From: Parabacteroides sp. FAFU027
Lineage (GTDB): Bacteria; Bacteroidota; Bacteroidia; Bacteroidales; UBA7332
DNA length: 64,000 nt
Reading direction: 5' to 3'
NCBI RefSeq assembly: GCF_022808675.1
Contig: NZ_JAKZKV010000004.1
Span: forward strand, 186,001-250,000
The stretch's first letter is position 1. Every line of letters begins with the position of its first letter. Made by a program: the position numbers and the translations under genes. Below the pieces are notes generated by a model, which saw only the letters and a list, made by a program, of their open reading frames with translations, ran no database searches and was not told where the DNA came from. Positions 16,702 through 24,751 of the stretch are shown in pieces.

Positions 16702-18147
16702 ATGGTAAGAAGATTCACTAAATATATCGCTTTGCCTTCTGCATTATTGGCAGCGATCCCTGCGCTTTGTATGGCGCAAACAGCAGACTCTACAGCTGTA
16801 GATTCTATGAAAATGGCCGTTGCACCAGTTGCAGCAGCTGTTAAACCAATGGTTGATGCAGGTGATACTGCATGGATGATCGTGGCTACAGCTTTTGTAT
16901 TGTTGATGACTATCCCCGGATTGGCTTTGTTCTACGGAGGTCTTGTACGTCGCAAAAACGTGTTGAACGTATTGATGCAATGTTTCATCCTGACAGCTGT
17001 AATCAGTCTGGAATGGGTAGCATTCGGTTATAGCAATGCGTTTGGAACGTCTTCAATTCCTGCTTTGAAACCATTCTTTGGCGGATTTGACTGGTCATTC
17101 CTGCGCGGAATTAAAATTACTGATTTGAGTCCGTATTTTATTTCTCACTCACAACCAACTGGTAATATAGTTAACGGAGCACCTGAGATGATCGGTACTA
17201 TTCCTCACATTATTTTCATCCTGTTCCAATGTATGTTTGCCGTAATCACTCCGGCGTTGATCATTGGTGCATTTGCTGAGCGTGTGAAATTCAAAGGATT
17301 CCTTGTTTTCTCTATCCTGTGGGCTGTTATTGTTTACAATCCTGTTGCACACTGGGTATGGTCAGGTGACGGCTGGTTGTTCAAAATGGGTGCTCTTGAC
17401 TTCGCCGGTGGTACGGTAGTACACATCAACGCGGGTGTTGCAGCATTGATAATGGCTATTTTAGTTGGCAAACGTAAAAACTACCAGGGCGTTCCTACAA
17501 CTCCTCACAACATTCCGATGGTAGCAATCGGTGCCGGTTTGCTGTGGTTCGGATGGTTCGGATTCAACGCAGGTAGCGGTCTGGCTGCTGACAGCCTTGC
17601 CGGTAGCGCATTCCTTGCTACTCACATTGCAACTGCTGCTGCTGCTTTGGGTTGGACCTTGCTTGAGTGGATCTTTAACAAAAAACCGACCATCGTGGGT
17701 GTTTGTACAGGTGCTGTAGCCGGTTTGGTTGCTATCACTCCTGCAGCCGGTTTCGTAGATGTAGTTGGTGCAATGATTATCGGATTCTTAGTAGCTGCTA
17801 TCTGTTTCTTCATGGTTGCGGTAGTAAAAGCGAAACTGGGATACGACGATTCACTTGACGCATTCGGTGTACACGGTATCGGTGGTATCTTCGGTGCAAT
17901 CATCACCGGTGTATTGGCTAACCCTGCTATCCAATCTGCTTACAGCGGTGCAGCATTCGGTAACGGTCACCAATTGGTAGTTCAGTTAATTGCAACTGGT
18001 TCTACTATCCTTTACACCGCAGTATGTACATTTATTCTCTTCAAAGTTACTGATGCTATCGTAGGTGTTCGTGCTACAGAATCTGAAGAACTTCAGGGTC
18101 TTGATATTACCCAACACAACGAGTTGGCTTATACTGAAGAAGAGTAA
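16702..18147 (+). CDS. amtB: Ammonium transporter
   Basis: 481 residues: a signal-like N-terminus (about 1-25), then eleven hydrophobic segments. The first conserved region is WMIVATAFVLLMTIPGLALFYGGLVRRKN. Pore signatures are present, including AGGTVVHINAGVAALI with the first pore histidine and DAFGVHGIGGIFG with the second. The trimeric channel takes up NH4+/NH3 and is gated by PII. Codon use is more biased and GC-balanced than its neighbours, as for a well-expressed gene. A terminator lies about 100 bp downstream. Confidence 0.97.
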   Translation: MVRRFTKYIALPSALLAAIPALCMAQTADSTAVDSMKMAVAPVAAAVKPMVDAGDTAWMIVATAFVLLMTIPGLALFYGGLVRRKNVLNVLMQCFILTAVISLEWVAFGYSNAFGTSSIPALKPFFGGFDWSFLRGIKITDLSPYFISHSQPTGNIVNGAPEMIGTIPHIIFILFQCMFAVITPALIIGAFAERVKFKGFLVFSILWAVIVYNPVAHWVWSGDGWLFKMGALDFAGGTVVHINAGVAALIMAILVGKRKNYQGVPTTPHNIPMVAIGAGLLWFGWFGFNAGSGLAADSLAGSAFLATHIATAAAALGWTLLEWIFNKKPTIVGVCTGAVAGLVAITPAAGFVDVVGAMIIGFLVAAICFFMVAVVKAKLGYDDSLDAFGVHGIGGIFGAIITGVLANPAIQSAYSGAAFGNGHQLVVQLIATGSTILYTAVCTFILFKVTDAIVGVRATESEELQGLDITQHNELAYTEEE

Positions 18148-18244
18148 TACAATATCACAGGTTGAATGCAAAATCCAAAGAAATTAGATATAAACAATTT
18201 GTGTTTTTTTGATGCAATACCTGTTATTAGTTTTGTTGAATGAG

Positions 18245-18282
18245 AAGGCGCTTAACCGTGAGGTTGGGCGCTTTTGCTTTTT
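18245..18282 (+). terminator. Intrinsic terminator of amtB
   Basis: AAGGCGCTTAACC pairs with GGTTGGGCGCTTTT (two G-T pairs), loop GTGA, then a T-rich tail. Confidence 0.75.
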
Positions 18283-18297
18283 GGGGAAATAGGAAGG

Positions 18298-18486
18298 TAT
18301 TCATCAAGGACAATGTCCGTCCCAACTAGGACAGCTCTTGTCCCAAGTAGGACAGCCGTTGCCATAAGTAGGACGGCTTCTGTCCCAGTTAGGACAACCT
18401 TTGTCCCAAGTCGGACGAATGCTGTCCCAAGTAGGACGGACTTTGTCCTACTTGGGACGGAGTCCGTCCCAGATGATTTCAATGCA
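18298..18486. repeat. 21-bp period tandem array A (palindromic unit)
   Basis: About nine head-to-tail units of exactly 21 bp in one register (unit starts at 18319, 18340, 18361, 18382, 18403, 18424, 18445; degenerate edge units on both sides). The core is GTCCCAAGTAGGAC, an interrupted palindrome (GTCC-N6-GGAC), followed by seven variable bases. The unit at 18445 carries the core in the opposite orientation (GTCCTACTTGGGAC). The array lies between two terminators and between convergent genes. Because 21 is a multiple of three, several frames stay open, but no start, promoter or protein family supports translation. Confidence 0.9.
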
Positions 18487-18528
18487 AAACGAGGATGTCT
18501 GCCCATTCGGCAAACACCCTCGTTTTTT
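18486..18528. terminator. Terminator between array A and cysS
   Basis: AAAACGAGGATGT pairs with ACACCCTCGTTTT (one G-T pair). The plus side has a T6 run and the minus side a short T run, so it can end transcription from both directions, including cysS, whose stop lies 20 bp away. Confidence 0.7.
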
Positions 18529-18548
18529 ATATATAAAGGAAAATAGAA

Positions 18549-20024
18549 TCAGCTATTCAGCTTCCATTCAAATCCCTCTTTTGTGTCTTTAATTTCAAAT
18601 CCTAAAGCGGTCAGCTCATTGCGGATCTTATCGGCGGTAGCCCAGTCCTTGTTGGCTTTGGCTTCGATGCGCATTTGGAGCAGCAGGTCGATGGCCTTGC
18701 CGTAAACTTCCAGGTTTGCAGAAGAGCTCTCTTCTGTTTTTGTCATGCCCAGTATGTCAAACAGGAAGAGGTTGAATACAGCCTTCAGTTCTTCCAGGTC
18801 TTCCGCTGAAATAGTTGCCGCACCGCTCAATACGGTATTGATGCTGCGAGTGGCATCAAACAGGTGCGATATGACGATCGGACTGTTGAGGTCATCATTC
18901 ATCGCTTCGTAGCATTTCTCGCGGATACCTTTGACATCAACCGTAGAGGTCGCTGATGGCACCAGTTTGTTGAGGTTTTCGTAAGCCTCCATCAGACGTT
19001 GAAGTCCTTTTTCAGAAGCCACAAGCGCCTCGCTGCTGAAATCCACCGTGCTGCGATAGTGCGCCTGGAGGATAAAGAATCGGATGGTCATCGCGCTGAA
19101 CGGTTGCGAAAGCAGGGCATGATCACCGGAAAAGAACTGCTCCAGCGTAATGAAGTTTCCGAGCGACTTACCCATCTTCTGGCCATTAATGGTAATCATG
19201 TTGTTGTGCATCCAGTGCTTCACGGTCTCTTTACCAAGGGCCGCTACCGACTGGGCGATTTCGCATTCGTGGTGCGGGAAGAGCAGGTCCATACCGCCGC
19301 CGTGGATGTCGAATTCTTCTCCCAGGTATTTGGTTCCCATTGCCGAACATTCGAGGTGCCAGCCGGGGAACCCTTCGCTCCACGGAGAAGGCCAGTGCAT
19401 GATGTGCTCGGGTGATGCTTTTTTCCACAGGGCAAAGTCGGCGCTGTTGCGTTTTTCAGATTGACCGTCGAGTACACGGGTGGTGTTGAGTAACTCCTCA
19501 ATATTACGTCCGGATAGTTTGCCGTAATGGTGGTCTTTGTTGTATTTCTCTACATCAAAATAGATGGAACCTTCGCTTTCGTAAGCGTAACCGGCATCCA
19601 GAATCTTTTTCACGAATTCGATTTGCTCAATGATGTGGCCAGAAGCGTGCGGCTCAATGCTTGGAGGCAACACGTTCAGCGCATCCATAGCCTGGTGGTA
19701 GCGGTTGAGGTAATATTGCACCACTTCCATCGGTTCCAGCTGGTCGAGCTTTGCTTTTTTTGCGATTTTGTCTTCACCTTCGTCGGCATCGTTCTCTAAG
19801 TGGCCCACATCGGTGATGTTGCGCACGTAACGCACCTTATAACCCAGGTGTTTCAGATAACGGAAAAGAAGGTCGAAAGTAATCGCCGGACGGGCGTGTC
19901 CGAGGTGTGGGTCTCCATAAACGGTAGGCCCGCAAACGTAGATTCCTACATTCGGTTCATGCAACGGAACGAACTGCTCCTTTTTGCGTTTTATCGTATT
20001 GTAAATAGTCAATGGATGATTCAT
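18549..20024 (-). CDS. cysS: Cysteinyl-tRNA synthetase
   Basis: 491 residues from the chosen start [15 protein letters not shown]; an upstream alternative at 20060 only adds residues that overlap the promoter. Class I synthetase with the HIGH-type motif GDPHLGHAR, the zinc-site cysteine in CGPTVYG, the cysteine and histidines of WHLECSAM and [11 protein letters not shown], and the KMSKS-type motif KMGKS. It charges tRNA-Cys. The gene is monocistronic. Confidence 0.97.
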   Translation of the reverse strand: MNHPLTIYNTIKRKKEQFVPLHEPNVGIYVCGPTVYGDPHLGHARPAITFDLLFRYLKHLGYKVRYVRNITDVGHLENDADEGEDKIAKKAKLDQLEPMEVVQYYLNRYHQAMDALNVLPPSIEPHASGHIIEQIEFVKKILDAGYAYESEGSIYFDVEKYNKDHHYGKLSGRNIEELLNTTRVLDGQSEKRNSADFALWKKASPEHIMHWPSPWSEGFPGWHLECSAMGTKYLGEEFDIHGGGMDLLFPHHECEIAQSVAALGKETVKHWMHNNMITINGQKMGKSLGNFITLEQFFSGDHALLSQPFSAMTIRFFILQAHYRSTVDFSSEALVASEKGLQRLMEAYENLNKLVPSATSTVDVKGIREKCYEAMNDDLNSPIVISHLFDATRSINTVLSGAATISAEDLEELKAVFNLFLFDILGMTKTEESSSANLEVYGKAIDLLLQMRIEAKANKDWATADKIRNELTALGFEIKDTKEGFEWKLNS

Positions 20025-20049
20025 GTCTTGTAAATCTTGAATTGAGCAG

Positions 20050-20057
20050 CAAAAGTA
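20050..20057 (-). promoter_or_regulatory. -7 promoter element of cysS
   Basis: The minus strand reads TACTTTTG (TAnnTTTG), 26 nt before the start codon. It is the same octamer as in front of efp. Confidence 0.55.
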
Positions 20058-20194
20058 CAAATTTTTAAGGAGAAATCAGACCTAACGGAATGGCGGATAA
20101 TGCGCCGTCCGTTTATAATTCGTAAGCTATGCGCAATGGGTATAAAGTTCGTTAAGAGGGGATTATTGCCGGACCGATTTTGCGAATTAATGGT

Positions 20195-20202
20195 TATGTT
20201 TG
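20195..20202 (+). promoter_or_regulatory. -7 promoter element of mnmA
   Basis: TATGTTTG matches TAnnTTTG, 48 nt before the mnmA ATG. No TTTG lies at the standard -33 distance. Confidence 0.45.
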
Positions 20203-20250
20203 CTTTTATGATAAGTGTAAATGCCCCAATGATTAATCTAAATCGCTGAA

Positions 20251-21294
20251 ATGTCGGGAAAACGCGTGCTACTGGGAATGAGCGGCGGGACAGACAGTTC
20301 CGTTTCCGCGCTATTGTTGAAAGAGGCCGGCTATGAGGTGACCGGCGTGACTTTTCGTTTCCTTTCATCCAATTTTGATGCCGCTTTGGCCGATGCTGCC
20401 GAGATGGCGGAACGGGTGGGCATATCTCATTTTGTATATGATGCCACCGATGTTTTTCAGGAAAAAATAATCTCCTATTTTATCGATGAATATTTGCAGG
20501 GAAAGACCCCAGTTCCGTGTGTGCTTTGTAACAACTGGCTGAAGTGGCCGTTGTTGGCCAAACTGGCCGACGAGCGCGGCATTGAATACATCGCCACCGG
20601 CCATTATGTGCAGACAGAATGTGACAGAGACCACCATTACATCATTTCCGGAACCGACCCGGACAAAGACCAGTCTTTCTTCCTGTGGGGCCTTCAACAG
20701 GATATTATCCGTCGCATGGTATTACCCTTGGGGAATATGACGAAGGTCGCTGTGCGCCAGCTGGCAGAAGAGCGCGGCTTTCGCAAAATATCGAAAAAGA
20801 AGGACAGCCTCGGTGTATGCTTTTGTCCGGGCGATTACCGTGATTTTTTGAAGCAAAAGGTTGACTTAAAGACTATCCAACCCGGAAGCTTTGTCGATTC
20901 CAAAGGGAACTTTTTGGGAAAACATGCCGGCTTTCCGTTTTACACCGTCGGGCAACGCCGGGGATTGGGGCTAAATCTCAATCAGGCTGTTTTTGTTAAA
21001 GATATTCAGCCGGAATCGAACACAATCGTCCTCAGTCCGTTAGATGAATTGTACAAATCGGAGATTCGCTTGAAAGATGTCAATTATGTCCGGGCAGAAG
21101 ATTTTGCCGGTGAAGTGATTTGCAAGGTGCGTTACCGGAAGCAATCGGCACGTTGTACCGTGGAGTTTCTTTCTGACCGAAAGGCTATCGTCCGCCTGAT
21201 TGACCGCGAACATTCGCTGGCAGAAGGACAATCCGCCGTTTTCTATCAGGAGAACCGCGTGATTGGCGGCGGCATCATCGAGAGTAGCATGTAG
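20251..21294 (+). CDS. mnmA: tRNA-specific 2-thiouridylase
   Basis: 347 residues. The PP-loop MSGGTDSSVSALLL binds ATP. PVPCVLCNN (Cys90/Cys93 region) and GVCFCPGD provide the two catalytic cysteines that carry persulfide sulfur. DKDQSFFLWG and FYTVGQRRGLGL are family signatures. The enzyme makes 2-thiouridine at wobble position 34 of Lys, Glu and Gln tRNAs. Its length is near the family norm. It probably shares a transcript with the following deacetylase gene, 55 bp away. Confidence 0.95.
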   Translation: MSGKRVLLGMSGGTDSSVSALLLKEAGYEVTGVTFRFLSSNFDAALADAAEMAERVGISHFVYDATDVFQEKIISYFIDEYLQGKTPVPCVLCNNWLKWPLLAKLADERGIEYIATGHYVQTECDRDHHYIISGTDPDKDQSFFLWGLQQDIIRRMVLPLGNMTKVAVRQLAEERGFRKISKKKDSLGVCFCPGDYRDFLKQKVDLKTIQPGSFVDSKGNFLGKHAGFPFYTVGQRRGLGLNLNQAVFVKDIQPESNTIVLSPLDELYKSEIRLKDVNYVRAEDFAGEVICKVRYRKQSARCTVEFLSDRKAIVRLIDREHSLAEGQSAVFYQENRVIGGGIIESSM

Positions 21295-21315
21295 AGACGC
21301 AATATTTTGCGTCTC
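21294..21315 (+). repeat. Short palindrome after mnmA
   Basis: GAGACGCAA and TTGCGTCTC form a 9-bp perfect stem with a 4-nt loop, starting at the last base of the mnmA stop. No T run follows, so it is probably a dispersed palindromic repeat or an mRNA 3'-end hairpin rather than a full terminator. Confidence 0.6.
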
Positions 21316-21349
21316 AGAATATTTGAAGTAGACCCATAAACCTTTTTCT

Positions 21350-22654
21350 ATGCTATATATCTACACACCGGTGGTGACACCGCGCATCGAATTTGTCCTG
21401 AAGTTTATCTTCAACCGCGTGTTGCAGGTAAATTACGAACTGACCTCGGAGCAAGATTCCTGTGAGCCTTCGCACCAGCCCTTTATCAACTATTCAGAAG
21501 AGCATTGCGGAGCCGGAATCTGGATACCTTCTTCCGGAATTTTACAGGAGACAGGTGTGAAGATTATTGCTCCTGAAGTCGGAAACTGGGAGGGGCTTCC
21601 AACGTTATTTCCAGAGCCTCAGGGTGATGTGCCGTTTGACCTCTTTGGTGCGGCATTTTACCTGATGACCCGCTATGAGGAGTATTATAACGAGAAATGG
21701 GACAAGCACGGACGGTTTGACCACCGGGAGAGTGTCGCATACAAGCATAATTTCCTGCAGCGGCCTGTTATAGATGAGTGGGTGCTGAAGCTCAAGACGA
21801 TGCTTCATGAGAAGTATCCGGAGCTTCACATCGGAACCCCGAAGTATCAGTTTGTTTCCACCATTGATGTGGACTATCCCTACGCTTATCTCGGGAAAAG
21901 CAAATGGATGATGCTGGCAAAGATGGGGATGAAGCTGATGAAGCTCGATTTGACGACCTTCAACCGTATGCTGAGGGTATTGTTTTATCTGGAGAAGGAT
22001 CCTTATTTTCAGTTTAAATATCTGGATGAATTGCACCACGAGTTGGGCTGCAAATACACCATGTTTGTTCACGTTGGTCCGCTGGGAAAACATGACCGGC
22101 ACACGATTTACCCGCTCTTTTTCTTCCGCTGTTATTTGCGAAAGCAGCATCATTCGCATGTGATTGGGATTCATCCTTCTTACCATGCCTCATTTAATAA
22201 GCTGGAGATATTGCATGAAAAATCGAAGCTGGAACATTATTTGCACAGTCCGGTGGGATGTAGCAGGCATCACTACCTGCGAATCCGGATGCCAAATACC
22301 TACAGGGAGTTGAATGATATCGGCATTAAGCGCGATTTTTCGATGGGGTATGCCGGATCACCCGGATTCCGGGCAGGGACATGCCATCCCCATTTCTTCT
22401 ACGATGTGGAGCGGGATGAAGAGACGCTATTGATGATTCACCCGACCATTCTTATGGATGGAACGCTCAACTTTTACCAGAAGCTTACTCCTGAACAGGG
22501 CCTCACCGTCTGCAAAGAGATGGTGGACAAATGCCGCAATGTCAACGGGCAGTTTGTCCTGCTTTGGCACAATAATTCCCTTTCGGATATTGATGAGTGG
22601 GCGGGTTGGAAGACAGTCTTTGAAGAGGCTTTGAAATACGGCCGCTCTATCTGA
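21350..22654 (+). CDS. Polysaccharide deacetylase family protein
   Basis: 434 residues. An N-terminal domain of about 180 residues of the type found in Bacteroidota deacetylases precedes a NodB-like barrel. Visible NodB-type elements are STIDVDYPY (catalytic/metal Asp pair), VIGIHPSYHAS (metal histidines), DFSMGYAGSPGFRAG (substrate-binding region) and LLWHNNSLSD (last histidine). No signal peptide was seen. The enzyme probably removes N-acetyl groups from a cell-surface sugar, but the substrate is unknown. The stop overlaps the stop of the convergent GH3 gene by eight bases. Confidence 0.82.
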   Translation: MLYIYTPVVTPRIEFVLKFIFNRVLQVNYELTSEQDSCEPSHQPFINYSEEHCGAGIWIPSSGILQETGVKIIAPEVGNWEGLPTLFPEPQGDVPFDLFGAAFYLMTRYEEYYNEKWDKHGRFDHRESVAYKHNFLQRPVIDEWVLKLKTMLHEKYPELHIGTPKYQFVSTIDVDYPYAYLGKSKWMMLAKMGMKLMKLDLTTFNRMLRVLFYLEKDPYFQFKYLDELHHELGCKYTMFVHVGPLGKHDRHTIYPLFFFRCYLRKQHHSHVIGIHPSYHASFNKLEILHEKSKLEHYLHSPVGCSRHHYLRIRMPNTYRELNDIGIKRDFSMGYAGSPGFRAGTCHPHFFYDVERDEETLLMIHPTILMDGTLNFYQKLTPEQGLTVCKEMVDKCRNVNGQFVLLWHNNSLSDIDEWAGWKTVFEEALKYGRSI

Positions 22655-24158
22655 CGTTCATCGCCAGAAGCTCATCAATGTATTCGCGTGAATTGGAGAG
22701 GCGGGGCACTTTATGTTGACCGCCCAGTTTCCCTTTCTGTTTCAACCAGTCGTGGAAAAGATTTTTCCGCGCCACATCCACTTCCAGTGGGTCGAGGGTC
22801 ATATTTTTGTAACGTTTGGCCTCGTAGTCGGAGTTTAGCTCCTGAAGCGCTTTGTCCAGGATTCCGGCAAATTCTTCTGCCGATGCAGGCGCTTTCTCAA
22901 ACTCAATCAGCCACTGGTGTTTTCCCTTGTTGGCCGCCGACATGAAGACCGGGGCCGCCGTATATTCCTTCACCACCGCCCCTGTAGCCGCACAGGCGCG
23001 CATCAATCCCTTTTCCGCATTGTCTATCATCAGCTCTTCGCCGAAGACGTTAATGTGGTGTTTGGTTCGTCCTGAGATCTTTATCTTATAAGGATTGGTG
23101 GAGGTAAATGTCACCGTATCGCCCAATTTATAACGCCAAAGTCCGCTGTTCGTAGAGATAATCACCGCGTAATTTTTGCCTGTCTCCACGCCCCATAGCG
23201 GAACGGCAGTCGGGTTCTCATTTTCCAATTCGTTAAAAGGGATAAACTCGTAGAAGACTCCATAATCAAGCATCAACAGCATCGCGTTGTCAGTAGGGTC
23301 ATTCTGCAGCGCAAAGAATCCTTCCGAAGCGTTGTAAATCTCCTGATAACTCATATGAGATGAAGGAATCAACGCATTGTATTGCTCGCGGTAGGGGGCG
23401 AAGCTTACCCCACCGTGGAAGAAAACTTCCAGATTGGGCCACACTTCGGTCAGATACTGTTTTCCCGTCTTTTCAAGCACCCGTTTGATGAGCACCAGCA
23501 TCCACGATGGAACACCGGAGAGGCTGCGGACATCCTGCTGATAGGTCACTTCGACGATTTTGTCCAGCTTCGCTTCCCATTCGTCCATCAGGATGACATC
23601 GCGGTGCGGGGTGCGAATCAGGTCGGTGTAGGCCGGATTATTATGGATCAGTATGGCGGAAAGGTCGCCCACGAAAGTATGATTAATCTGGCTGCTTATC
23701 TTGTGGCTGCCTCCCAGTACGAGGGATTTGCCTTCGAAGAGTCTCGATTCGGGATGGTTGTGTCCGTAAAAGGCCAGCGTATCTTTGGCGCCGCGGTAGT
23801 GGCAATCATTCAATGCCTCGCTGCTGACGGGGATGAATTTACTCTTATCGTTGGTCGTGCCCGATGATTTGGCAAACCAGGTAGTGTGTCCCGGCCAGAG
23901 CAGGTCATTTTCACCTTCCAGCATTCTCTCTACATAAGGCTTAATTTCATCATATCCCTGCAGGGGAACCTGAGCAGCAAAACTTTCATAGCTTCTGATT
24001 TGTTCGTAACTATGATGTTTTCCCCATTCTGTAGATTGGGAAAAGTGAGTCAGATGAAGAAGCTGGCGCAATTGAAGTTCTTCAGCGTTTTTGTAGCTTT
24101 CTTCAATGGCGTCGATTCTCTTTTTTTGTAATGAAAAAAGAAGCTGGGATAGATTCAT
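22647..24158 (-). CDS. GH3 family acyl-adenylate-forming protein
   Basis: 503 residues of the bacterial GH3 family, related to plant jasmonate/auxin amino-acid conjugating enzymes of the ANL adenylase superfamily. Adenylate-binding signatures are FAKSSGTTNDKSKFIP (about 90-105), SASEGFFA-like YNASEGFFALQND, and LWRYKLGDTVTFTS near the C-terminal hinge. Substrates of bacterial members are not established. It has its own -7 element (24176-24183) and converges on the deacetylase gene. Confidence 0.9.
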   Translation of the reverse strand: MNLSQLLFSLQKKRIDAIEESYKNAEELQLRQLLHLTHFSQSTEWGKHHSYEQIRSYESFAAQVPLQGYDEIKPYVERMLEGENDLLWPGHTTWFAKSSGTTNDKSKFIPVSSEALNDCHYRGAKDTLAFYGHNHPESRLFEGKSLVLGGSHKISSQINHTFVGDLSAILIHNNPAYTDLIRTPHRDVILMDEWEAKLDKIVEVTYQQDVRSLSGVPSWMLVLIKRVLEKTGKQYLTEVWPNLEVFFHGGVSFAPYREQYNALIPSSHMSYQEIYNASEGFFALQNDPTDNAMLLMLDYGVFYEFIPFNELENENPTAVPLWGVETGKNYAVIISTNSGLWRYKLGDTVTFTSTNPYKIKISGRTKHHINVFGEELMIDNAEKGLMRACAATGAVVKEYTAAPVFMSAANKGKHQWLIEFEKAPASAEEFAGILDKALQELNSDYEAKRYKNMTLDPLEVDVARKNLFHDWLKQKGKLGGQHKVPRLSNSREYIDELLAMNVR

Positions 24159-24471
24159 GGCTTAAGACTTTATCGCAAATGTAGGTAAAATCAATGAAAA
24201 TCTTAACCCCATCCGACAGTTTTGGGTGAAAAGGAGATAGAATCCCAAATCTTTATTCCGGGGCTTAATATGAAATTGAATTTATTATGGGGTTTTTGCT
24301 TAATACTTGTTGCAATACCATGAATATTTGAACGAAATTGAATCAAAAACGCCCCTTAAGGTCATTTTATAGATTGGAATTGTTGTTTGTGTAGAAAAAG
24401 TTAGATATTTTTACGGCTGAAAGAGTAAAATCGAAAGTCATCTTAGTTGTTTAACCAAATAAGTTTTTAAA
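24159..24471. other. Divergent intergenic region with the GH3 promoter
   Basis: The minus strand reads TACATTTG at 24176-24183, a -7 element 18 nt before the GH3 start. On the plus strand TTTG at 24386 and TATTTTTA at 24406, a near match with a short 16-nt spacer, may drive the small wHTH gene. Nothing else was recognised in the 313 bp. Confidence 0.5.
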
Positions 24472-24672
24472 ATGGTAGAGTTGATTGGTACAAATGCAGG
24501 CGCTATCTGGGCAGTCCTGAGTGAAAAAGGTGAGTCTGGTTTCAAAGCTCTTAAAAAAGCTACGAAACTTAAAGACAAAGAAGTATGGGCAGCCCTGGGT
24601 TGGTTAGCTCGTGAAGGTAAACTGGTCGTTGCAGAAAAAGAAGACGACGTTTACGTGTCATTGGTAGGTTAA
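24472..24672 (+). CDS. Small winged helix-turn-helix domain protein (DUF2582-like)
   Basis: 66 residues: MVELIGTNAGAIWAVLSEKG, a helix-turn-helix core (FKALKKATKLKDKEVWAALG) and a short beta wing (KLVVAEKEDDVYVSL). This small wHTH family is widespread in Bacteroidota and archaea; its DNA target is unknown. Codon use is strongly biased (AAA, GAA, GTA), suggesting good expression. A strong terminator follows. Confidence 0.88.
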   Translation: MVELIGTNAGAIWAVLSEKGESGFKALKKATKLKDKEVWAALGWLAREGKLVVAEKEDDVYVSLVG

Positions 24673-24692
24673 TTCAAACCCGCTAAAGGAAT

Positions 24693-24727
24693 AAAAAAAG
24701 AGGAGGCTTCGGTCTCCTCTTTTTTTG
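24693..24727. terminator. Bidirectional terminator
   Basis: AAAAAAAGAGGAG pairs with CTCCTCTTTTTTT around GCTTCGGT. The A and T runs on both sides serve the small wHTH gene and the convergent M48 gene. Confidence 0.9.
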
Positions 24728-24751
24728 TGTCAGAATCTGGTGTTTATCTTC

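Noticed and set aside
18252-18546. Overlapping 84- and 90-codon frames on both strands of array A
   Set aside because: Both strands open because the unit is a multiple of three; lies between terminators.
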